From NCBI RefSeq assembly GCF_003149045.1, contig NZ_QGDU01000021.1, forward strand, positions 1-61,337: a stretch of 61,337 nucleotides of DNA. Direction: 5' to 3'. How positions within the stretch are numbered: the first letter of the stretch is position 1; each line of letters begins with the position of its first letter. The notes under the pieces are model-generated. The model saw only the letters and a list, made by a program, of their open reading frames with translations. It was not told the origin of the DNA and searched no databases. Of the stretch, positions 9,126 through 16,574 are shown piece by piece. The translations under genes and the position numbers were made by a program. Origin of the DNA: Fibrobacter sp. UWR4 (lineage in GTDB: Bacteria > Fibrobacterota > Fibrobacteria > Fibrobacterales > Fibrobacteraceae).

Positions 9126-9161
9126 AAAAAAGTCCATGGCAGTAATGCCGTGGACTTTTTG
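9126..9161. terminator. Bidirectional terminator between the two esterase genes
   Basis: AGTCCATGGC (9131-9140) pairs with GCCGTGGACT (9147-9156). There is an A-run on one side and a T-run on the other. Confidence 0.8.
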
Positions 9162-9170
9162 CATGACTGG

Positions 9171-9195
9171 TCATACCGAACTTGTTTCGGTATCA
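9171..9195. repeat. Dispersed palindromic repeat
   Basis: ATACCGAA-CTTG-TTTCGGTAT (9173-9192), preceded by TCATG..GGTC-like sequence, resembles the palindromes at 1967-2020. It touches the stop codon of the SGNH gene. Confidence 0.5.
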
Positions 9196-10164
9196 GTTGT
9201 GTCTATCTAGACGAATCTTTTTTGTGACAGTTCCTGCTTTTACAATGAATGCGCCAGCATGTTCTATTCGGAGAGAACTTGTTCCGTTGATTTGTACTTG
9301 TTTCACCTGCGTTCCGTTCAAATCAAACACCTGAACTTTACCTACGTAGTTTTCGATGGAAATGATGTCTTTCTGGATGTGTATCCCTGCTTTAGCGACG
9401 GTTGAGTGTCCTTGAATTATGGTGGTGCTTTCCGAGGAACTGGATTCTGTTTCGGAGGAAGAACTGGATTCCATAGCAGGAATGTTGCCCTTGTTCTCAA
9501 TTGCGCTTGCAATAATTCGGGCCAATTCCTTGGCGCCAGTGGCGTTAGGGTGGACGTTATCGCTTAGCAGCCATTCGGGCTTGTTGAACTGTTCGTGGAG
9601 ATCGATAAGAGGAATGCCTTTTGCTGTTGCTGCAGCCTTGATGATGGGATTAATCTGGTTTACGATGGCAGTGTCCGTAATGAACCAGTCCCAGTTATTG
9701 GCGTAGGGCTGTAGGGTTGCGAAAACTTTGGGCGCCTGCGTCTGATGGGCGAAGGTGTCGATTAGAGCTTCGTAATCTTTCTGCAGTTCTTCCTTACTGA
9801 TGTCTTGGGGATAGTAGTTGAATCCGGTGGAACTGCCTGCTCCGTCATGGAAGTACTTGGAGTCGTTAGTGCCCAGCTCAATAACTACAATGTCAGGAGC
9901 GAAATCGTATGCCTTAGTAAAAGTTTCCTGCTTCCAGTAGGATTCGCTGGATGCCTTATGGAACATTTTTCCGGAATTGCCGAAATTTTGTACCTGGTAT
10001 TCGCTGCCGAGAAATTCCTGAAGATGATCGGGATATTTCTTGTCGTTCCAGTTAAGACCGTAGCCTTCTGTAATACTGTTGCCGACGCAGGCGACTTTTG
10101 TAATTGCCTGTGCATTTATCGTCAAAAATGCTGCACTCACGAAAACAAAACTTTTTAATCCCAT
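9193..10164 (-). CDS. Secreted SGNH/GDSL esterase with C-terminal sorting-like tail
   Basis: The 323-residue product has a signal peptide (about residues 1-20, ending NAQA). The SGNH-hydrolase blocks are all present: GNSITEG (block I Ser), GNSG (block II Gly), LGTNDSK (block III Asn) and DNVHPN (block V Asp and His). A Ser/Glu-rich linker (ESSSSSETESSSSES) follows, then a C-terminal region (KVQVFDLNGTQV...FIVKAGTVTKKIRL) like the type IX sorting tail of the neighbouring esterase. It is probably an acetyl esterase acting on plant polysaccharide. The ATG at 10164 was chosen because AAGGGA lies about 7 bases before it; an in-frame upstream ATG has no such site. Confidence 0.85.
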   Translation of the reverse strand: MGLKSFVFVSAAFLTINAQAITKVACVGNSITEGYGLNWNDKKYPDHLQEFLGSEYQVQNFGNSGKMFHKASSESYWKQETFTKAYDFAPDIVVIELGTNDSKYFHDGAGSSTGFNYYPQDISKEELQKDYEALIDTFAHQTQAPKVFATLQPYANNWDWFITDTAIVNQINPIIKAAATAKGIPLIDLHEQFNKPEWLLSDNVHPNATGAKELARIIASAIENKGNIPAMESSSSSETESSSSESTTIIQGHSTVAKAGIHIQKDIISIENYVGKVQVFDLNGTQVKQVQINGTSSLRIEHAGAFIVKAGTVTKKIRLDRHN

Positions 10165-10274
10165 ATTCAATCCCTTGAAGTCCAATTAAAGCAGCCTTGC
10201 TGACGTAGGCCTGCATCGGCTTATAATTCCTGCAAATTGAAAGATAACATAAACTTTTTACCAATGAAAATTTC

Positions 10275-10280
10275 TAATAT
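10275..10280 (+). promoter_or_regulatory. -10 box close to the lptE start
   Basis: TAATAT ends 6 bases before the ATG at 10287, with no Shine-Dalgarno sequence between. Transcription would start at or next to the start codon. Confidence 0.4.
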
Positions 10281-10286
10281 TCGGAC

Positions 10287-10802
10287 ATGCTTAAATCGTT
10301 GAGAACATCTCAAGCCTTGCTGTTCGTGTTTCTTGCCTTGTGTGTAACATTCCTCTCGGGCTGTTACAGTTTTACTGCCAGTACGCTTCCCAGCCATATC
10401 AAGACGGTGAACATCCACGAGGTGGATGATAAGACTATGGATGCTGTTCTTGCCAATGATATTCGTGCCGCCGTTCTGGATATGTTCAAGAAAAATGCGG
10501 GCGGTGTCCGAGTGGTGAACGGCGAAGCCCACTCCGATTTTGAAATTACTTTGCTGTCCTATACCAATAAGCCCATGGATTATAACAGCAATAGCGATGT
10601 GGAAACTTATCGCGTGACGATCCGTGTAGGTGTCAAGTTCTATGATAATGTAAAGGAACGCATTATTTATGAAAATAAGTCCCTTTCTGCAGAAGGGACT
10701 TATGATGTTCAGGCTAACGAAACGGAAGACCGTCACGGTCAGAAACGCGCCATCGAAAAACTTCAGGACCTGATTATCACGAATGCGTTAGCTAAGTGGT
10801 AA
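10287..10802 (+). CDS. lptE: LptE-like lipopolysaccharide assembly lipoprotein
   Basis: The 171-residue protein has a lipoprotein signal with lipobox LSGC (Cys near residue 26), followed by CYSFTASTLPSHIKTVNIHEVDD. This opening, a GCYSF/GCGYxF start followed by an 'xxLPxHIKTVxIP' stretch, is typical of LptE family members in Bacteroidota and Fibrobacterota. LptE plugs the LptD barrel that inserts lipopolysaccharide in the outer membrane. Residues 100-150 (YRVTIRVGVKFYD) form the expected beta strands. The stop overlaps the end of the convergent Nudix gene by 11 bases. No lptD gene is adjacent. The assignment is from pattern recognition. Confidence 0.75.
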   Translation: MLKSLRTSQALLFVFLALCVTFLSGCYSFTASTLPSHIKTVNIHEVDDKTMDAVLANDIRAAVLDMFKKNAGGVRVVNGEAHSDFEITLLSYTNKPMDYNSNSDVETYRVTIRVGVKFYDNVKERIIYENKSLSAEGTYDVQANETEDRHGQKRAIEKLQDLIITNALAKW

Positions 10803-11280
10803 AATCTTCCACCTTCACGGGTTCTTCATTTAAAAGAGCCTCGGTCAAGGTGCTTCCCTTATAAGTTAGCTTCAGGCTGAAGAAGGGTTCCCCCCGTTCC
10901 AGCAAGGCCAAGAAAATCAAGTCCCCGTCCCAGTGGGGTAATTTAATCACGTCTGCCTTAGGTACCCATTCCAGATTGCCTTCGTCGCATTCCTTTAGGT
11001 CGCCAGTCCACTGTGTGGCGGTAAACAGATGCATGAACTCGGTCTGGTCCATCCCGTCGCTAATGAAGGTCACGATGCCGCGGTACTTGGGTTTAATTAA
11101 GGTTAGACCCGTTTCTTCCAGAGCTTCGCGCTTGATGCAATCCTCAGGAGATTCCCACTCCTCGAACTTTCCGCCGATGCCAATCCACTTGTCCTTATTG
11201 ATATCGTTCTTCTTCTTGACGCGATGGAGCAGCAGGTACTTGTTATCCTGCTCGATGTAACAGAGGGTGGTGTTTATCAT
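10792..11280 (-). CDS. Nudix hydrolase (MutT/8-oxo-dGTP diphosphatase type)
   Basis: The 162-residue protein has a complete Nudix box, GX5EX7REUXEEXGU, beginning GGKFEEWESPEDC and ending REALEETG (about residues 37-59). It binds the metal and cleaves nucleoside diphosphate-linked substrates. The opening MINTTLCYIEQDNKYLLLHR is typical of the MutT-like 8-oxo-dGTP diphosphatases of Firmicutes and Fibrobacter. The exact substrate cannot be read from the sequence. Its 3' end overlaps the convergent lptE gene. Confidence 0.88.
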   Translation of the reverse strand: MINTTLCYIEQDNKYLLLHRVKKKNDINKDKWIGIGGKFEEWESPEDCIKREALEETGLTLIKPKYRGIVTFISDGMDQTEFMHLFTATQWTGDLKECDEGNLEWVPKADVIKLPHWDGDLIFLALLERGEPFFSLKLTYKGSTLTEALLNEEPVKVEDFTT

Positions 11281-11308
11281 GGTTAAGGATTGATGGTTAA
11301 GGATTGAT
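11281..11308. repeat. Perfect 14-bp tandem duplication
   Basis: GGTTAAGGATTGAT is present twice, head to tail, immediately upstream of the Nudix start codon. The rest of the interval to 11427 is AT-rich and holds no gene. A stretch near 11358-11400 has short GAGCGAAACTC- and AAGCGAAGCGAA-type repeats. Confidence 0.7.
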
Positions 11309-11427
11309 AATTATGAGAAAGAATGAAGGATGTAGAATGAATTATCATTAACCTCTAGGAGCGAAACTCCGACCTCATACCTCAAGCGAAGCGAACCCTT
11401 GAACTAGTGATTAGTGAAGGATGAAGG

Positions 11428-12216
11428 TTATGGGCGGTTGCTGATTTCGTTCTCGTTGCGAAGGTCATTGAGCGTTTCCGTGATGGAGTCAAGAACCAGT
11501 TCCTGCTTGCTTTCCATGGCGTTGAAACGCTTTCTCAACCAGTTAATGAGGGCGTATGCAATAGGTGTTGCGCAGATTGCTTCGATTGCAAGTTTACCTG
11601 GGAATTGCACCACGATCATGCTGATCAAATCTTCTGTAGGAACGGTACCTGCAAAGGCAATCAGTACGAAAATAGACGTGTCTACAATGTATCCGAAAAC
11701 AGAGGAACCGATGGTTCTTACCCACAGGAGCTTTCGGCCTGTCTTTTCGCGGATTTTTACCATGGTCCAGGCGTTGGTCAATTCACCCAGCAGGAATGCA
11801 ATTAGGGATGCAACCGTAATTCTAGGGACAAAGCTGAAAATGGTGGAGTAGGCGCTGGCGGTTTCTTCCGTAAAGTCCGGATAGGGGAGGGTGGTTCCGA
11901 TGAAGGTGAACACTGCCATGAATACCTGGCAGAAGAAGGTGAGCCAGATGACCTTGCGTGCGGTTTTAAATCCCCAGATTTCCGTAAGTACGTCCCCCAG
12001 CATATAGGCAAGAGGGAAGGTGATGGTTCCTGCGTCAAAGACGGTGATGCCGCAAACGGACAGCAGTTTTACTGCCATCACGTTGGAGGTGAGATAGCAG
12101 GCGACCATGAGGCCTGCAATAATTACCAGTGGGGAGAATGGGTCACGCTTTGCACCGATATCAAAATCGTTGATGCCTGCGTCGGTTTTTTCAAGGTTTT
12201 CCGTAACTTGTTTCAT
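11428..12216 (-). CDS. yhhQ: Queuosine precursor transporter, YhhQ/VUT family
   Basis: This 262-residue inner-membrane protein has about six hydrophobic segments. It carries the family block AYMLGDVLTEIWGFKTARKVIW (DUF165/YhhQ signature) and a second conserved part, SVFGYIVDTSIFVLIAF. YhhQ proteins import 7-cyano-7-deazaguanine or 7-aminomethyl-7-deazaguanine for tRNA queuosine. The N-terminal 30 residues are polar. I looked for a preQ1 riboswitch in the 35 bases upstream and saw none. Neighbours do not include other queuosine genes. Confidence 0.88.
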   Translation of the reverse strand: MKQVTENLEKTDAGINDFDIGAKRDPFSPLVIIAGLMVACYLTSNVMAVKLLSVCGITVFDAGTITFPLAYMLGDVLTEIWGFKTARKVIWLTFFCQVFMAVFTFIGTTLPYPDFTEETASAYSTIFSFVPRITVASLIAFLLGELTNAWTMVKIREKTGRKLLWVRTIGSSVFGYIVDTSIFVLIAFAGTVPTEDLISMIVVQFPGKLAIEAICATPIAYALINWLRKRFNAMESKQELVLDSITETLNDLRNENEISNRP

Positions 12217-12250
12217 AATGGTTCAAAAAATAGCTTTTGTCAGCAGATTT

Positions 12251-12976
12251 TCAATGTTGTGTTTTCCGACGAAGGCTTACATTGGCAGAAATTGCAAAAC
12301 GTTCCCGATTTGGATTAAAATCCAGGAACCCGTAATGTGCGTCAATGCCTACAGAGAAATTTTCAAATCTAAAGTTGATGTATGCTCCGAAACCTGCTTC
12401 CAGGGTGGATTTTTCTTCGTTATCCCTTCTTGGAATCCAGACGTTCCTGGTAATGTATTCTTCTACACCTATACGGAATACATCCCCAATGGGTAACTGC
12501 TGAATGATGGATATGCCGCCTGCGAATGCGCCAAATAAATCTTCTATAGCGCCGACATAATCAACGTCTTTTTTCTCGTCATCAATATCACTCCAGTAGT
12601 CGTCGTATTCTTCGTCATCATCGTCCGTGTCGATAAAACATACTGGGCAAACAATGACGGCGATTCCTAATGCCCACGGCATGGATAACCAGCCTCGAAC
12701 AGCTGCATAATCGTTGCCGGTACCGAATGTTATGTAGGGGGAGGGCTGAAATCCGAATCCCCACACGGTGCCGTTGCTGGATTTCAAAAAGTCGTACGCT
12801 ACGGGGGAGTCCCATCCATCCTCTTTTTTATCGTACTGGGAATATTCCGCTCGTACAGAATGATGGGTTTCGTAGGAAGATTCCATTGCATCCATGAACG
12901 CAGCTGTGCTAGGCGGGTGCATGGTGCATCCCGTCAGCAGGAGCAAAATCGTTACGGATATCAGTAAGTAACGCAT
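12251..12976 (-). CDS. Lipoprotein, probable outer-membrane-associated, function unknown
   Basis: The 241-residue protein has a lipoprotein signal (lipobox LLTGC, Cys near residue 17). The middle has a hydrophobic stretch (WLSMPWALGIAVIVCPVCF), followed by a strongly acidic run of Asp, Glu and Tyr. The last third (GAYINFRFENFSVGIDAHYGFLDF...FAISANVSL) looks like beta hairpins of a small barrel. I recognise no family. TAAGGT directly precedes the ATG, and a TATATT box ends 9 bases before it. It is separated from the VOC gene by only 22 bases, which hold that promoter. Confidence 0.7.
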   Translation of the reverse strand: MRYLLISVTILLLLTGCTMHPPSTAAFMDAMESSYETHHSVRAEYSQYDKKEDGWDSPVAYDFLKSSNGTVWGFGFQPSPYITFGTGNDYAAVRGWLSMPWALGIAVIVCPVCFIDTDDDDEEYDDYWSDIDDEKKDVDYVGAIEDLFGAFAGGISIIQQLPIGDVFRIGVEEYITRNVWIPRRDNEEKSTLEAGFGAYINFRFENFSVGIDAHYGFLDFNPNRERFAISANVSLRRKTQH

Positions 12977-12998
12977 ACCTTAAATAATATAAAATGCG

Positions 12999-13379
12999 TT
13001 ATTCGTGGATTTCTAGGGGCAGGTCGTCGGGATCGCTGAAGAAAGTCATCTTTTTTCCCGTGTAATCATCTATACGGATCGGTTCAGTTTCGATTCCTTT
13101 GGCGTTCAGTTCACGAACAGTTTCTTCTACGGAATCCACTCGGAACGCCAAGTGGCGAAGTCCGTTTGCCTCGGGGTAGCTGGGGCGGGGCGGCCTTCCT
13201 GGAATGATGAACAATTCCAACTCCATGCCATCCAACTGCAGGTCAATCTTGTAGTCTCCACGTTCTGCACGATAGTTCTCGCGGATGATTTTAAATCCTA
13301 AAAGGTCCACATAAAAATGCTTGGACTTCTCGTAATTACTGCCGATGATGGCAATGTGATGGACTTGTTTTAAATTCAT
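12999..13379 (-). CDS. VOC-family (glyoxalase/YaeR-like) metalloprotein
   Basis: The 126-residue product is a two-repeat vicinal oxygen chelate protein: QVHHIAIIGSNYEKSKHFYVDLLGF opens the first beta-alpha-beta-beta-beta unit, and GLRHLAFRVDSVEETVRELNAKG the second. Metal ligands would be His in HHIAI, Glu in LELFI, His in RHLAF and Glu in the final PLEIHE. The closest named group is YaeR/SMU-type glyoxalase-like proteins of unknown substrate. The ATG at 13379 was chosen because the domain begins there; the reading frame upstream of it is open but non-homologous in character. Confidence 0.85.
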   Translation of the reverse strand: MNLKQVHHIAIIGSNYEKSKHFYVDLLGFKIIRENYRAERGDYKIDLQLDGMELELFIIPGRPPRPSYPEANGLRHLAFRVDSVEETVRELNAKGIETEPIRIDDYTGKKMTFFSDPDDLPLEIHE

Positions 13380-13503
13380 TGGAATCCCGATTTTGAAACT
13401 ACAGAAGAAAGTAGTTTTTATTAGTGGACTATGCAGGAGTTTAATAAGAGGGGAGCGTATGCTACTATATTCATTGCACAAGGTGCATGACAGATCGCCT
13501 CGG

Positions 13504-14580
13504 CTAGAATACAATCTGGTTTCTTCCGTTGTTCTTTGCTTCGTAAAGTTTCTTGTCGGCGTCTTTAATCCAGGCATCTATGCTTAGGTCTGGATGATAT
13601 TTGGAGATGCCTACAGAAATAGTAAAGTGGAAAGTTTCGTTTTCGGAACGAACCACCCTGTTTCGAATTTGTTCTAGCAATGTTTCCATGATGCTTGGTG
13701 GAACGATCTTTTCGTCCCCGCTAACCAGGAATTCTTCACCGCCCCAGCGGCTGATGGTGCAGTCCTTGCAGATCTTCTTCATCATGTTTCCAAGGATCAT
13801 AAGGACCTGGTCGCCAACGGCGTGACCGTAGGTGTCGTTAATCTTCTTGAAATAATCTACGTCAATCATGGCGATCCACATGGAATCGTGTTCCACGTTC
13901 GGGGCTGTAGATTCCTCAAGATGGGACGTCATGTAATATCTGTTGGCAAGACCGGTCAATGCATCAAAGTCGGCCTGCTTCATGAGCTTCTTTTCTGAGT
14001 CGATAATCATGCCTGTGGTAACACGGGCAAAACTGATCAGGAAAAAGCTGACGCTTGTAATATTGATTCCCAGGAACAGCAGGGTGGGGATCCCCTCAAT
14101 GCGATAAATCGGACCGTTCTTGACGGAATACAGGGAGGATAGCAAACAGGACAGAACGATGATGATGGAGCAGAGGTTTGGCTTGGGGTCTTCTCCGCCA
14201 AATTTGGTCTGCATGTACTTGATGTAGTAGATGAGGGGAATGGTCGATAAGGAATAAAGCTGAAATCCGTAATCGTAGCCCAGATGGATGGTACAGATGG
14301 CCATGTATACGGTCATCTGCAGATAAATGGACCATGTGGCCTTAATAAACTGGTATTTGCGGATGAGTAAATAATGGGCGAGGTAGACGATGGCGACAAA
14401 AATCGAGTAATAGGCAAGGAACGTCGCTCCGATGACGTAATATACAATCATCATCAAAATCACGAGGACCAGAAGGATCGTGTTTGTCAGGAAGCTTAAC
14501 TTCTGTATGTCTTTTACGGATTTGGGCATCTTGTTTTTAATATAGGTATAATTTTGATGTTTTTTGATTTTTTTTACCAT
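13504..14580 (-). CDS. Membrane diguanylate cyclase (GGDEF)
   Basis: The 358-residue protein has about six hydrophobic segments in residues 30-190 and a GGDEF domain in about 195-355. It contains DALTGLANR, the active-site motif GGEEF (in ISRWGGEEFLV) and FTISVGIS. It should make cyclic di-GMP at the inner membrane. No RxxD inhibitory site is visible five residues before GGEEF. The ATG at 14580 is taken as the start; a TAATAT box on the minus strand ends 9 bases before it. That box overlaps the promoter of the divergent FISUMP gene. An HD-GYP protein, a likely antagonist, is 7 kb away. Confidence 0.9.
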   Translation of the reverse strand: MVKKIKKHQNYTYIKNKMPKSVKDIQKLSFLTNTILLVLVILMMIVYYVIGATFLAYYSIFVAIVYLAHYLLIRKYQFIKATWSIYLQMTVYMAICTIHLGYDYGFQLYSLSTIPLIYYIKYMQTKFGGEDPKPNLCSIIIVLSCLLSSLYSVKNGPIYRIEGIPTLLFLGINITSVSFFLISFARVTTGMIIDSEKKLMKQADFDALTGLANRYYMTSHLEESTAPNVEHDSMWIAMIDVDYFKKINDTYGHAVGDQVLMILGNMMKKICKDCTISRWGGEEFLVSGDEKIVPPSIMETLLEQIRNRVVRSENETFHFTISVGISKYHPDLSIDAWIKDADKKLYEAKNNGRNQIVF

Positions 14581-14588
14581 CAAATGCC

Positions 14589-14595
14589 TATATTA
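14589..14595. promoter_or_regulatory. Overlapping divergent -10 boxes
   Basis: TATATT on the plus strand (14589-14594, for the FISUMP gene) and TAATAT on the minus strand (14590-14595, for the diguanylate cyclase) share five bases. Polymerase could probably use only one direction at a time. Confidence 0.45.
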
Positions 14596-14613
14596 TTTCT
14601 AAGGGGCTTTCTT

Positions 14614-14631
14614 ATGAGGGACTATTTGTAG
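14614..14631 (+). CDS. Possible five-codon leader ORF coupled to the FISUMP gene
   Basis: ATG AGG GAC TAT TTG TAG is preceded by AAGGGG at a normal distance (14601-14606). Its stop is directly followed by the ATG of the FISUMP lipoprotein at 14632. The lipoprotein start itself has no well-placed Shine-Dalgarno sequence, so ribosomes could reach it by termination and restart. This is an inference from base order. Confidence 0.35.
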   Translation: MRDYL

Positions 14632-15228
14632 ATGAAAAAGCATCTTTTGGCGCTTTTTAGCGCGTTGTTTTTGTTATCCGCTTGTGATTTGCTGGATCCT
14701 GATGAACATGTTGTGGAACTGCCTCGCACTTTGAAGTATATGGGCGAAACAATTGAATTCGTCCAGGTTGGAGATCAACTCTGGATGAAAGAGAATTTGA
14801 ATGTGGGGTCTGGCGAAGAGCGATGTATGGTGGGACTGTCAAGATACTGCGAAAAGTTTGGCCGTCTGTTCTTCTGGGAAGAAGCCTTAAATGCTTGTCC
14901 CGCTGGTTCGCATCTTCCAAGCTATGAAGAGTGGAAAAAACTTACTGATTTTCTATATCTCAATGAAAAATATGTGAAGTATTTCACCAACCAACTTGGG
15001 GGCTATCTGGATGTAGATTATTGGGGAAATCATATATCGGCAGATATTGGAAATAGTGTCTATTTTTGGAGTTCTACTGAAATTGACTTGAATGACGATG
15101 ACGACAAACCTGCCTTATATGGCGGAACATTTCAATACTCAACGCAGAATGGTTATAAACTTTCCCAGATTCGAAAGGACGTGGGACTTTACATTCGTTG
15201 TGTGATGAATGAAAAGCCTTCTAACTAG
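14632..15228 (+). CDS. FISUMP-domain lipoprotein
   Basis: The 198-residue protein has a lipoprotein signal (lipobox LLSAC, Cys near residue 18). It is followed by a single FISUMP domain: IEFVQVGDQLWMKENLNVG, then CMVGLSRYCEKFGRLFFWEEAL, CPAGSHLPSYEEW, YFWSSTE and LYIRCVMNE. The paralogue directly downstream (15257) has the same order of motifs, so the pair arose by tandem duplication. A TATATT box lies at 14589-14594. The role of the domain is not known; surface location is expected from the lipid anchor. Confidence 0.85.
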   Translation: MKKHLLALFSALFLLSACDLLDPDEHVVELPRTLKYMGETIEFVQVGDQLWMKENLNVGSGEERCMVGLSRYCEKFGRLFFWEEALNACPAGSHLPSYEEWKKLTDFLYLNEKYVKYFTNQLGGYLDVDYWGNHISADIGNSVYFWSSTEIDLNDDDDKPALYGGTFQYSTQNGYKLSQIRKDVGLYIRCVMNEKPSN

Positions 15229-15256
15229 ATTGCATAATGAGAATTGCTGAAAAAAT

Positions 15257-15898
15257 ATGACGATGAAAAAATTTTCTGCTCTTTTATTTTCTCTTTTCGT
15301 AATGGCTTTTTCACTTGGGGCCTGCAGCCTTGTGGAATCCGAGGAAGAAATTGCTGAGGAATTTCGCAGTCTTACCGTCGGTAATCAAACTCTTGATTTT
15401 GTTCAGGTTGGAGAACTTTGGTGGTCCACTAAAAATCTCTACCTGCATAATGATGAGAAACATTGTGCTCAGGGGTTGTTATCCAATTGCGAAAAGTACG
15501 GCAGTCTCTATACTTGGACCGAGGCCATGGGGATTTCGCCGGAGTACGAAGATTTCTATTATGAGCAATACGAAGATTTTCAGCAGGGCTTATGCCCCGA
15601 GGGATCTCATTTGCCTAGTAGGCAGGAAAGGGATACGCTCATAAGCCACCTATTCGGAAGTTTCGCAAGCTACCAAAAGTATTTTAATAATCAGCGGGGC
15701 GGCTACTACGACGACTATCTTTATGATTCCTACAACGATGTGGGTTATAAGGCCTATTTCTGGACCTCTACAGAAAGTAGTAACAGCTCTGAATATTCCT
15801 ATTTCGCAGATGTGCTTTATTGTTACAGCGACGGCTATTGCAGTTCCACAAACAAGACAAAGACTAGCAAGCTCTATATCCGCTGCGTCATGAATTAA
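15257..15898 (+). CDS. FISUMP-domain lipoprotein, tandem paralogue
   Basis: The 213-residue product has a lipoprotein signal (lipobox LGAC, Cys near residue 22) and one FISUMP domain: LDFVQVGELWWSTKNLYLH, CAQGLLSNCEKYGSLYTW, CPEGSHLPSRQER, YFWTSTES and LYIRCVMN. Relative to its neighbour it has a Tyr/Glu-rich insertion (EYEDFYYEQYEDFQQ). It may start at 15257 or at the in-frame ATG 6 bases later; neither has a good ribosome binding site. The two genes are 28 bases apart and probably cotranscribed. Confidence 0.82.
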   Translation: MTMKKFSALLFSLFVMAFSLGACSLVESEEEIAEEFRSLTVGNQTLDFVQVGELWWSTKNLYLHNDEKHCAQGLLSNCEKYGSLYTWTEAMGISPEYEDFYYEQYEDFQQGLCPEGSHLPSRQERDTLISHLFGSFASYQKYFNNQRGGYYDDYLYDSYNDVGYKAYFWTSTESSNSSEYSYFADVLYCYSDGYCSSTNKTKTSKLYIRCVMN

Positions 15899-15911
15899 CA
15901 AAAAAAATGCC

Positions 15912-15917
15912 TATATT
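15912..15917 (+). promoter_or_regulatory. -10 box for the 15938 gene
   Basis: TATATT, 20 bases before the ATG, in the same GCCTATATTA context as the box at 14589. Confidence 0.45.
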
Positions 15918-15937
15918 AGAGCTATCGGGGTTAGCTT

Positions 15938-16498
15938 ATGAAATGTCCTTCCTATAAATTCCTTGGTTTATTTGCGGGCCTGTTCTGCTTTGCCATGAAT
16001 AGCCATGCTCAGCTTGTGCTGTTGCCTGTCCAGTCGGATTCTTTGGCTAATCCAAATCTTGATGGACCTGTCCGTTTCGACAAGAATCCTCAAATCGTCG
16101 AGTCACAAAGCACTGGCCTTGGATTTAATGTTGCCGCGGACGATACGGTAGGGGCGGATAAGTTTTACATAGGCAAAGACTCTCTTGCCATGTATTGCAA
16201 GACGACCGTTGTCCAGGGACGCAAAAAGAAAAAGGAAAAGCGCTACTGCTGGATTCCCGAAATTCCAGAGGCTGTGCAGAAGCCCGTAAAAGAGATTAGC
16301 TGTACCGATGACTGTCCCATCACTGAAGAAAGCTGGGACCGTGAACAGAAAATGAAGGAACGCAAAAAGGACAGGCGAGATCCTCATGAAAAGGACATGG
16401 ATCGGGAACGAAGGACCGCTTTTCGTGTGATGTTGAAAGCAGCGCCTTTTATGGCGGCAGGGGCTTTGTGTCATCTTGATGCGAGCTGCTCAGAGTAA
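15938..16498 (+). CDS. Secreted protein of unknown function
   Basis: The 186-residue protein has a signal peptide (about residues 1-25, ending NSHAQ). The mature part has four well-spaced Cys (YCKTT, RYCW, SCTDDCP), a Lys-rich patch (GRKKKKEKRYCW) and a long charged segment (REQKMKERKKDRRDPHEKDMDRERR). It ends with a short hydrophobic stretch and CHLDASCSE. I recognise no family. GGGG about 9-12 bases before the ATG may serve as ribosome binding site. It is closed by a strong terminator. Confidence 0.65.
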   Translation: MKCPSYKFLGLFAGLFCFAMNSHAQLVLLPVQSDSLANPNLDGPVRFDKNPQIVESQSTGLGFNVAADDTVGADKFYIGKDSLAMYCKTTVVQGRKKKKEKRYCWIPEIPEAVQKPVKEISCTDDCPITEESWDREQKMKERKKDRRDPHEKDMDRERRTAFRVMLKAAPFMAAGALCHLDASCSE

Positions 16499-16509
16499 TC
16501 TGAATCGAA

Positions 16510-16541
16510 AAAAAGACCCGCTTTGAAGCGGGCCTTTTTTG
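16510..16541. terminator. Bidirectional terminator
   Basis: CCCGCTT-TG-AAGCGGG with an A-run before and a T-run after, between the convergent secreted-protein gene and metG. Confidence 0.85.
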
Positions 16542-16545
16542 AATT

Positions 16546-16572
16546 GTCATTCTCGCGAAGGCGAGAATCTAG
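16546..16572. repeat. Dispersed palindrome TGTCATTCTCGC...GAATCTAG
   Basis: ATTCTCGC-GAAG-GCGAGAAT (16549-16568), preceded by TGTC and followed by CTAG, has the form of intergenic palindromes found in many copies in diverse genomes. It ends three bases before the metG stop codon. A fragment, CGCTAGATTC, occurs near 1893. Confidence 0.55.
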
Positions 16573-16574
16573 CG

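Noticed and set aside
12217-12250. preQ1 riboswitch before the queuosine-precursor transporter
   Set aside because: The interval is too short and lacks the characteristic stem and A-rich tail.
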